From Evansella caseinilytica (GTDB lineage: Bacteria; Bacillota; Bacilli; Bacillales; Salisediminibacteriaceae), in contig NZ_FNPI01000004.1 in NCBI RefSeq assembly GCF_900107275.1, forward strand, positions 186,001 through 250,000: DNA of 64,000 nt, in the 5' to 3' direction. Shown in pieces: positions 8,995 to 15,734 of the stretch. The notes beneath the pieces were generated by a model that had not been told where the DNA came from, made no database searches, and saw only the letters and a program-made list of their open reading frames with translations. Position 1 is the stretch's first letter, and every line of letters starts with the position of its first letter. The position numbers and the translations under genes were made by a program.

Positions 8995-9486
8995 TTAGTC
9001 GGATAAAGGTCCGACCCGATAGAGGAATTCCGCTTCATGACCGGGGGCGGGAAAAGCTTCCGCAGAAAAGCATTCACTGACTTCGCATGCACTCATCCGA
9101 TCACGCGCAAGGCGGCGGAACAACGATTGCGATGCTTTGTTTGCCGGAGTGACGGTTGCTTCGACATAGTTGACATGCTTGCAAGCTTCTCGCAGAAGTA
9201 GTTCCTCCAGCATTCTCGAAGCAATGCCATGCCCCCGTTTGGAGGCATCAACTCCAATTTGCCAGATAAACAACACATCGGGGCGCTCCGGTTGAAGAAA
9301 TGCGGTGGCAAAGCCGACAACCGCTTCCTTTTCCTTTGCGACAACACATGTTTCTGAAAAAAACTTGCCCATCATTAAGTATTTATACGGGGAGTTCATG
9401 TCAAGGGATGTGCTCTTGGCAAGCTGCCACATCGCTGCGCCGTCTTCAGGAACCGGCCTCATGTAAGAAATCGTTTCAACGTTCAC
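8995..9486 (-). CDS. ectA: L-2,4-diaminobutyrate acetyltransferase
   Basis: GNAT-fold enzyme that N-gamma-acetylates 2,4-diaminobutyrate, 163 residues. The acetyl-CoA loop is visible as IGVDASKRGHGIASRML, followed by VEATVTPANKASQSLFRRLAR, and the N-terminus carries the typical RPVPEDGAAMWQLAK segment. It starts at GTG with only a weak ribosome site. First gene of the ect operon; the long AT-rich region upstream is its likely control region. Presence of all three genes points to synthesis of ectoine under salt stress. Confidence 0.95.
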   Translation of the reverse strand: MNVETISYMRPVPEDGAAMWQLAKSTSLDMNSPYKYLMMGKFFSETCVVAKEKEAVVGFATAFLQPERPDVLFIWQIGVDASKRGHGIASRMLEELLLREACKHVNYVEATVTPANKASQSLFRRLARDRMSACEVSECFSAEAFPAPGHEAEFLYRVGPLSD

Positions 9487-9629
9487 GTTTGCTTCAGGTG
9501 GTTTTTTCGTTGATTGCTGTGGAAAAACTATTTTTTTACCCGAAATACTTATCCTCTCCTTTACGTTGGTAAGTTTTTTTCCATTGCTATTATTAATGGT
9601 AAAGGCAGATGAAATTTAAAGCAAATCTG

Positions 9630-9729
9630 TTTATGGATAATTATTGTTTATATTTATGGATAATACTACCTTCGCTTAGATAAGAACGTGTATCGTATCT
9701 ATTCCTCTAATATAGTGTGTAATACACTG
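9630..9729 (-). promoter_or_regulatory. candidate control region of the ect operon
   Basis: Two copies of TTTATGGATAAT (9630-9641 and 9653-9664) are 23 bp apart in an AT-rich block about 150 bp upstream of ectA, and AGTGT-N5-ACACT lies at about 9713-9727. Such spaced direct repeats suit an activator or osmotic regulator, but no exact promoter hexamers could be chosen. The remaining gap (9730-9920) contains only a twofold GAGTTTTTCATC repeat (9755 and 9797). Confidence 0.3.
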
Positions 9730-9920
9730 ATTTTGGGCAGGGCGGGGACGATTCGAGTTTTTCATCACCGGAAATAAAAACACACTCGGCTGATATGAGT
9801 TTTTCATCTCCAATCGAAGCTGGGCAGACAAGCGCTAATTGGCCGCGTTGGCCATTGCTGTTTACAGCGGCAGTCGGAAAGCACGCGGGAAGCCCGCTGG
9901 AGGAACACGATCACTTCAGC

Positions 9921-9953
9921 AAAAAGCCGCTTCCGTAGTCTCCGAAAGCGGCT
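9921..9953 (-). terminator. terminator of the DsbA-like gene
   Basis: On the minus strand AGCCGCTT...AAGCGGCT forms an 8-bp GC-rich stem followed by TTTTT, about 60 bp after the stop codon of the thiol oxidoreductase gene. Confidence 0.75.
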
Positions 9954-10010
9954 AAATGATCACATCCTCGATACAGTATCTGCTGGCAATCTCTTTCTCC
10001 GGCGGATAGA

Positions 10011-10748
10011 CTAACAATCATCAGCACCTTGTTCGCACAGTTCTCCCGCGGCTGACCAAGCGGGTATTTCCGTGTTTTCGATGAGATTCACGATTTCCTC
10101 GTAATCCATTCGATCCTGTACCATCCGTCCATTAATATAAACCGTTGGTACTGTATCCACTTCCAGCCCCCGGGTTACTTGCCGGGTGCGGCGGATGACA
10201 TCATAATCTAATTCCACATCGCTCCAGCCTGTCAGTTCCAGCGCATCACTCAAATCATTGATATGCTCTTCAGAACCCCAATGATCGCTTTCATGATCTG
10301 CATAGATACTGTCCAGGAGCTCAAAATAACGCTCCGGATAAAGGGATTCGACTTTCTGTGTGAATTCCGTTAAAGCCAGCGTTTCTTTGCTTAAATACAC
10401 CTGGGGAAGGGTGTAAAATTTCACTTCACCCTGATCAATGAACTGCTCTTTTAACGGAACAAAAATCTCGTCAAGCCATTCTTTGCAATAGGGGCAGGCA
10501 TAATCAATCACGAGGATGACTTCATTGTCGGCAGCCTCATTGCCTAAAAACACCCTGCCTTCTGTAAATTCCACTGTGTTATAGAGCCGCTCGCTCGCCT
10601 TGTCGTTGGCGACCGCTTTTTCACTGTCAGCATTGCTTTCACCATCGCCGTTGCCTGTGAACAAATCGTAAAGAAACAGGCCGGACATCGTGATGCAGGC
10701 AAGGAGGGCAATCCCCTTGGCCAATGTGTACCATCTCGTTTTCGTCAT
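10011..10748 (-). CDS. membrane-anchored DsbA-family thiol:disulfide oxidoreductase
   Basis: A 245-residue protein with an N-terminal membrane anchor (ALLACITMSGLFLYDLF, about residues 13-29), an acidic linker, and an extracytoplasmic thioredoxin-like DsbA domain. The redox motif is CPYC in VIDYACPYCKEWLDEI and the cis-proline region is TVPTVYINGRMV. Family members (BdbD-like) oxidise or isomerise disulfides in exported proteins. Two further cysteines near the C-terminus (ELCEQGADDC) could form a second disulfide. ATG at 10748 is preferred to the 14-residue-longer upstream codon; GGAGCGGAA lies upstream. Confidence 0.88.
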   Translation of the reverse strand: MTKTRWYTLAKGIALLACITMSGLFLYDLFTGNGDGESNADSEKAVANDKASERLYNTVEFTEGRVFLGNEAADNEVILVIDYACPYCKEWLDEIFVPLKEQFIDQGEVKFYTLPQVYLSKETLALTEFTQKVESLYPERYFELLDSIYADHESDHWGSEEHINDLSDALELTGWSDVELDYDVIRRTRQVTRGLEVDTVPTVYINGRMVQDRMDYEEIVNLIENTEIPAWSAAGELCEQGADDC

Positions 10749-10932
10749 ATACTTTTCCGCTCCATTTGTTATTTGTGCATGTCTGCACAATCATAAGAAT
10801 AACGAATGATTGTAGGAAGCGGCTGTACTGGTTGTTACAATTTAGTGACGTCTCGTTTTTACAGCTCTTTCGCACTGTTAAAAAGCGGTGTTTCTAGAAT
10901 TCACAGGGGCAGATTATTGAGATTTTGCCAGG

Positions 10933-10961
10933 TTGTTGTGTCGAAATGGAAGCGCTATACT
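10933..10961 (+). promoter_or_regulatory. promoter with overlapping cre-like site upstream of the XynD-like gene
   Basis: TTGTTG (10933-10938), 17-bp spacer, TATACT (10956-10961). The spacer end and -10 form TGGAAGCGCTATA, close to the CcpA cre consensus. The same architecture occurs at 14264-14292 before the uptake operon, so catabolite repression of both units is inferred. Confidence 0.6.
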
Positions 10962-11093
10962 TATTTTGATATTTCCTCAGATGGAGGGAGGCAATGGAAT
11001 GACGAATTGCAGTTGAGTGCGCTTTAAAGATACACGGATGAAGAAAAAAGGCCTTTACTATTGAAAATCGGGCAAATTATTTTTAGGGAGCTG

Positions 11094-12554
11094 ATGGTAA
11101 AAATGAATGACGGAAAGCGCGATCTTTCAACTTCACAGACTTCTGCAGTTGGAAAGATGCCGCCTAACGGAAACCCGCTTGTATCTCATAAGTTCGGAGC
11201 TGATCCATACGCCCTTGTCTATCATGACCGAGTTTATATTTATAATACAAATGATGTGTTTGAATATGACGAAGATGGGAATGTAAAAGAGAATACTTAT
11301 GGAAATATTAATAAATTATCTGTTATTTCTACCGGCGATTTGATGAATTGGACGGATCACGGTGTAATTAATGTCGCAGGTCCACAAGGGGCGGCGACAT
11401 GGGCAACGCAATCTTGGGCTCCGGCAGCTGCTCATAAAGTTATCAATGGAAAAGACAAGTTTTTCTTGTATTTCGCCAATAACGCGAGTCATATTGGTGT
11501 TTTAACGAGTGATAGCCCAATTGGACCATGGGAAGACCCGATAAAGCGGCCGCTTATTTCAAGGGCAACACCCGGAGTCGCCGGTGTTACCTGGCTGTTT
11601 GATCCGGCAGTCTTCATTGATGATAATGGAAGGGCTTATATTTATTTTGGCGGCGGTATACCAGATGGTCAATATGAAATGCCGAATACAGCCCGTGTGA
11701 TGGAGCTTGGCGAGGATATGATCAGCGTAGTTGGCGAAGCTGTTCCCATTCCGGCACCATTTATGTTTGAAGATGCAGGAATCAATAAATATAACGGTAA
11801 GTATTATTTCAGCTACTGCTCCAATTTTTATAGTGGTCAACGTCCGGAAGGCAGCCCGGAAGCAGGAGTTATTGCTTACATGATAAGTGATCATCCAATG
11901 GGGTCGTGGACTTATCAAGATACAATCTTAAAAAATCCCGCCTATTTCTTTAACGTTGGCGGGAATAATCATCATGCGATGTTTTCGTTCAAAGATAAAT
12001 GGTATATTGCTTATCACGCTCAAACATTGGCAAAAGCGTTAGGAGAGCCTAAAGGCTATCGTTCAACACATCTGAATCGAGTCTTTTTCAACGAGGACGG
12101 AACAATCCAAGAGGTTCAAGCGGATATGAAAGGTGCGGCAATGATTAAAAATTTTAATCCGTATGCTGTTGTTCAAGCTGAAACATTCGCATGGAGTGCC
12201 GGTATAGAAGTTACGCCCGTCGGTACGAAAAATGATGGAACGGTAAACTTAGCCGTGACCAATATAGAGAATGGCAATTGGACTGCAGCGGCTGCTGTTG
12301 ATTTTGGCGATGGAGCGTCTGAATTTTCAGCAGTGGTTTCAAGTGAAAGGCATGGAGGCACGATCGAGCTTCATTTGGATCGGCAAGACGGCGCTGTTAT
12401 CGGAATATTAAATGTTCCAGCCACAGGCGGGCGATGGCTGACAGCATCAACAAATGTATCAGGAGCCGCTGGCGTTCACGATCTGTACTTTGTGTATAAA
12501 GGCGAGCCAAATCAACCGCTGTTTCGGATCGATTCATGGCAATTCAGCAGATAA
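11094..12554 (+). CDS. xynD: GH43 arabinoxylan arabinofuranohydrolase, XynD-like, without signal peptide
   Basis: Removes arabinofuranosyl side chains from (oligo)arabinoxylan. The five-bladed GH43 domain covers roughly residues 25-330: the catalytic base is in GADPYALVYHDRVYIY, the second aspartate in WLFDPAVFIDDNG and the acid in FMFEDAGINKYNGKYYFSY. A CBM6-like module follows (from QAETFAWSAG to FRIDSWQFSR). The sequence closely follows Bacillus subtilis XynD over its length but has no secretion signal, implying action on imported oligosaccharides. Start is uncertain: ATG 11094 (3 nt from AGGGAG) or ATG 11103 (12 nt). Confidence 0.88.
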   Translation: MVKMNDGKRDLSTSQTSAVGKMPPNGNPLVSHKFGADPYALVYHDRVYIYNTNDVFEYDEDGNVKENTYGNINKLSVISTGDLMNWTDHGVINVAGPQGAATWATQSWAPAAAHKVINGKDKFFLYFANNASHIGVLTSDSPIGPWEDPIKRPLISRATPGVAGVTWLFDPAVFIDDNGRAYIYFGGGIPDGQYEMPNTARVMELGEDMISVVGEAVPIPAPFMFEDAGINKYNGKYYFSYCSNFYSGQRPEGSPEAGVIAYMISDHPMGSWTYQDTILKNPAYFFNVGGNNHHAMFSFKDKWYIAYHAQTLAKALGEPKGYRSTHLNRVFFNEDGTIQEVQADMKGAAMIKNFNPYAVVQAETFAWSAGIEVTPVGTKNDGTVNLAVTNIENGNWTAAAAVDFGDGASEFSAVVSSERHGGTIELHLDRQDGAVIGILNVPATGGRWLTASTNVSGAAGVHDLYFVYKGEPNQPLFRIDSWQFSR

Positions 12555-12627
12555 ACGATGTTAATCAACGTAAGCTTATGACATGATTAGCAAAAGATAC
12601 GCCGATTATCCAATGTGCGATGATCAA

Positions 12628-12985
12628 AAGGGGTTGTCTCAAAAGGGGATTTTTCCCTTTTGAGACAACCCTGAAGCAATGAGCCATACTTCACCAAGAA
12701 GCTGCGAGTTGTCTCATTGTGCCATCGCGCGCGATGGCACTTGGATCGACATCAGTGCAATACTGACAGAGGAAGAGACAATGAGCGAAGCCGCTGCATC
12801 TTTTCAAAAGCCCGATAGGCGTGGTTTTTGCCTATCGAGCGTGTAGCGACGAGCAAAGCTACGATGCCTTTCCCATCGAGTTGTCTCGACGGATCGTCAT
12901 CGAAGCTGTGCTTGCAGAGGAAGAGACAAGCACGGCGCCATTGCACTGATATTTTTTTCAATCGTTTTGGTTTTTGATACAGCCC
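12628..12985 (+). repeat. dispersed structured repeat, family A, copy 1
   Basis: Begins with a perfect 17-bp inverted repeat, GGGTTGTCTCAAAAGGG (12631-12647) and its complement (12655-12671), then GAAGCAATGAG. An 18-bp palindrome GCCATCGCGCGCGATGGC (12721-12738) and a long imperfect pair around 12850-12915 (GAGCAAAGCTACGATG / CATCGAAGCTGTGCTT) follow. It matches copy 2 (30266) for about 350 bp. It lies just after the XynD-like gene and could end its transcript. Reading frames inside it are not conserved between copies. Confidence 0.8.
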
Positions 12986-13061
12986 TTTTTTTGATAAAGA
13001 AGCAAGGGGTGTTCAATATAACGACAGGGAAAAAGGAAAACATGGCCTTTTTGACCACGCT

Positions 13062-13841
13062 CTAATAACTATTTGAGAGTTCCAGTTTCTTTCTTTTCCT
13101 ATACTCCGAAGCACTTAACCCAGAATGAGATTTGAACTTTTTGTAAAACCAGTCTAAATCAGCATAGCCAACTTCATAGGCAACTTCATAAATCTTCATG
13201 TCTGTTTCCTCGAGAAGCAGCTTTGCTTTTTCCATACGTCTATTGAGAAGGTATTGATGAAAAGTCATGCTTTCATGGTCTTTAAATTTCTGCCCTAAGT
13301 ACGAACAGTTATAGTGCAGGTTGTCTGATACCTCTTTTAAGGTGATATTATCATTGATGGAATTCTCAACATACGCCTTCACCTCGTCAATAATATCGGC
13401 AGTGGATTTCCGTGAAAAAGCAGGTGTTTTTCTGCCGTTGGCAGCTTTGTTTTGTTTGAGAGAGAGTTGATCTTCAATGTTTTGCTTTATCGCGAGCAAA
13501 CTCGCAATAAAATCCTCGGACTGAATCGGTTCAGGTATATAATCATTTACTTGCAGACTCATGGCCTTTCTTACTAGTTGAAAGTCTCGAGTTCCGCCGA
13601 TGAGTAAGATGGGGATTTGACTTTCTTTACGAATATGCTCGCATACTTCCAATCCGTTCATGTGAAAACTCGTGAAGTTTATTAATACCACCTTATATTC
13701 CGGTTTTTTTACTAAGGATAAAGCACTTGCCATCGTATTAGTATCCGCTTGTAAGGCAAATCCGTACCGACTCCAATCGAGCATCCTTCTCATTCGATCC
13801 CTCGAGCGTTGATCGGAATCAATCAGTAAAATCTTGTACAT
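13062..13841 (-). CDS. AraC-type response regulator with degenerate receiver domain
   Basis: A 259-residue regulator: receiver-like domain (1-120), linker, and a two-helix-turn-helix AraC domain (about 150-250: VKAYVENSINDNITLKEVSD..., then EVAYEVGYADLDWFYKKF). Canonical receiver residues are replaced: the phosphoacceptor position is N55 (VVLINFTSF), the Ser/Thr position is G82, and the conserved lysine is E104 (YIPEPI). It is therefore unlikely to be controlled by phosphorylation and has no kinase next to it. Ribosome site GGGGGA precedes the ATG. Position between the XynD-like gene and the uptake operon suggests it controls hemicellulose genes. Confidence 0.88.
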   Translation of the reverse strand: MYKILLIDSDQRSRDRMRRMLDWSRYGFALQADTNTMASALSLVKKPEYKVVLINFTSFHMNGLEVCEHIRKESQIPILLIGGTRDFQLVRKAMSLQVNDYIPEPIQSEDFIASLLAIKQNIEDQLSLKQNKAANGRKTPAFSRKSTADIIDEVKAYVENSINDNITLKEVSDNLHYNCSYLGQKFKDHESMTFHQYLLNRRMEKAKLLLEETDMKIYEVAYEVGYADLDWFYKKFKSHSGLSASEYRKRKKLELSNSY

Positions 13842-13858
13842 GACATTTCCCCCTTATA

Positions 13859-14018
13859 GTGTTTGTTCAAAAAGATAGTCACTTTTCAAAAAAAATTGTT
13901 GCTCTTTGCTTTTGGACTTCCTTCACGCCTTGCGTGAAGGAAGTCCAAAAGCAACAATGTTTACGAAAACAGCCAAAAGATAAAAAACGTACTTTTTGAA
14001 CAAACACGAAGCAATGAG
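13859..14018 (+). repeat. dispersed structured repeat, family A, short nested-hairpin copy
   Basis: Outer arms GTGTTTGTTCAAAAAG (13859-13874) and the complement (13992-14007) enclose a second perfect inverted repeat of 21 bp (13908-13928 with 13932-13952, 3-nt loop). GAAGCAATGAG follows, as in the other copies. The element starts 18 bp upstream of the minus-strand regulator's start codon, so any promoter for that regulator must lie inside or beyond it. Confidence 0.75.
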
Positions 14019-14044
14019 TGAACTCATATTGCAGAAAGATTATA

Positions 14045-14058
14045 TGTATGCGCTTTCA
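14045..14058 (-). promoter_or_regulatory. cre (CcpA) site
   Basis: On the minus strand TGAAAGCGCATACA fits the cre consensus TGNAARCGNWWWCA at every position. It lies about 205 bp upstream of the AraC-type regulator gene and about 275 bp upstream of the first binding-protein gene, in the divergent control region. Confidence 0.6.
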
Positions 14059-14263
14059 TTATAAAAAAAAACGTTAGCAAGAAAAATGTGCTTTTCTTTA
14101 TATTTCACACAAGTTTTTATTAATTGAATTATTTGGGTGTTTTACTTCTAAAAAAGCAGTAGGAAGGATAAAAGCTTGAGATCAACCAATTCCTACACTG
14201 TTATGTCTCCCTTTTTGACCACGCAATAGAATCTGCCAGGTGAAAAACCTAAAAAATGTCAGG

Positions 14264-14292
14264 TTGTTAACCGATAATGTAAGCGCTATATT
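14264..14292 (+). promoter_or_regulatory. promoter with overlapping cre-like site for the uptake operon
   Basis: TTGTTA (14264-14269), 17-bp spacer, TATATT (14287-14292), with TGTAAGCGCTATAT across the spacer and -10. CAGGTTGTT and AAGCGCTATA have the same 12-bp separation as at 10930-10960, so the two promoters look co-regulated. Confidence 0.6.
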
Positions 14293-14333
14293 TTTCATTA
14301 GGAATTCGAATATTTTGACAAGGTGGGATTGAA

Positions 14334-15704
14334 ATGAGCAAATGGAAGGCAATCATCTTATGCATATTTTTATTCGCACTGACAGCTTGCGGCAATGCTG
14401 ATGTTAGTCAAGACAGTGGGGAAGATGCCGACGCACCGGACAACAGCGAAGAGGTAGGAGAGGATGCAACTGGTGAGGAAACAACGGAAGTAGATGATTA
14501 CCAAACACCTGAAATGGATTTTGATTTAGGGGGAAGAACAATTAAGATTGTCGCATGGTGGGATATGACGATTGGAGAAGACAACCCCGATAGTATCCAA
14601 CGAAAACAAAATCTTGAAGAATTAATGGAAAAACATAATTTTGAGGTGGAATATATCGCCATTGATTATGGGGAATACCAAGAAAGAGTCACAGCTTCCT
14701 TATTAGCAGGCGAGCCGATTGGGGATATTGTCCGCTTGGGGAAAAACTACACGATCCCGGCATTGGTTCAACAGGATCTGCTTTGGCCGGTAGACGAGTA
14801 TACGAAAAACGAAAATGCGTTTAATCAGCTTGTTACAAATGAACTTTTTACTTATGAAGGTAGAGGCTATGCCTTTACTGATGATCAAACAAATTTAATA
14901 CAAGGCTTTTTTTATAATCGGACTTTAATGAATGAGCTTGGCATGAAGCCGTTGCAGGAGTATGTCGATGAAGATGACTGGAATTGGGACACATTTATGG
15001 AAGTAATCAGAGAAGCCAATCAGGATACCAATAACGACGGGAGCATTGACACTTGGGGTCTGGCAAATCGCTCCCTGGTTCAGCAAGCATTGATTGCGAA
15101 TAATACCGCGCTTACCGACGGCGATCAGCAAAACCTTGATGAGCCGGCGACTGTTGCGGCGCTGAATATTGTTTCGCAAATTGTTAATCAGCAGCTCGCA
15201 CGGCCGACAGAAGGCGGTGACTGGACGGAACCTAGTCAATTTTTCCGTCAAGGCAACACATTGCTCTATGCTGGTGCATTATACGAGTTTAACGGATTTC
15301 AGGATGACATGCCAGAATATGATTTAGGGTTCCTGCCGTTTCCAAAAGGACCGAATGCGACGGAATATCATACCTTTGAATCTGCCTTGCAAGCTATCAC
15401 CATTCCAAAAAGTGTGGATAATCCAGAGCAGCTTGTCTATCTTTGGGAAAAAATTCATGACATTGATTCCATTTATGATTATCCTGGCCAAGCCGCTTTT
15501 GAATCCACTTTTACCAACGAAGAAGACATCGAGAACGCCAGAATGGTCGCTTCAAACTTGATTGTATTAGATCATTTCGCCTTCCCGAATTTGCAATATT
15601 GGGAATTTGAATCGGAATTGATTGAGGGAACTTCCGTGTCTACTGTTATTGAAAAGTATGCAGCGGCATTTCAAGCGGCAATCGATGAAGTGTATGGTAA
15701 CTAA
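14334..15704 (+). CDS. extracellular sugar-binding lipoprotein of an ABC importer
   Basis: A 456-residue family-1 solute-binding protein. The lipobox LTAC is at residues 16-19, followed by a very acidic linker (to about residue 60) and a binding domain opening GGRTIKIVAWWD and containing LLAGEPIGDIVRLGKNYTIPALV. It is presumed to capture (arabino)xylo-oligosaccharides on the cell surface for the downstream permeases. AAGGTGGGA lies 6 nt before the ATG. First gene of the uptake operon, 30 bp before the next. Confidence 0.9.
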   Translation: MSKWKAIILCIFLFALTACGNADVSQDSGEDADAPDNSEEVGEDATGEETTEVDDYQTPEMDFDLGGRTIKIVAWWDMTIGEDNPDSIQRKQNLEELMEKHNFEVEYIAIDYGEYQERVTASLLAGEPIGDIVRLGKNYTIPALVQQDLLWPVDEYTKNENAFNQLVTNELFTYEGRGYAFTDDQTNLIQGFFYNRTLMNELGMKPLQEYVDEDDWNWDTFMEVIREANQDTNNDGSIDTWGLANRSLVQQALIANNTALTDGDQQNLDEPATVAALNIVSQIVNQQLARPTEGGDWTEPSQFFRQGNTLLYAGALYEFNGFQDDMPEYDLGFLPFPKGPNATEYHTFESALQAITIPKSVDNPEQLVYLWEKIHDIDSIYDYPGQAAFESTFTNEEDIENARMVASNLIVLDHFAFPNLQYWEFESELIEGTSVSTVIEKYAAAFQAAIDEVYGN

Positions 15705-15734
15705 GCTGATTGATAGCTGAAGGAGGGAGAAAGC

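Noticed and set aside
12752-12961. 69-codon reading frame on the minus strand inside the family A repeat
   Set aside because: The equivalent frame is not kept in the other copies, and the region is explained by conserved hairpins.
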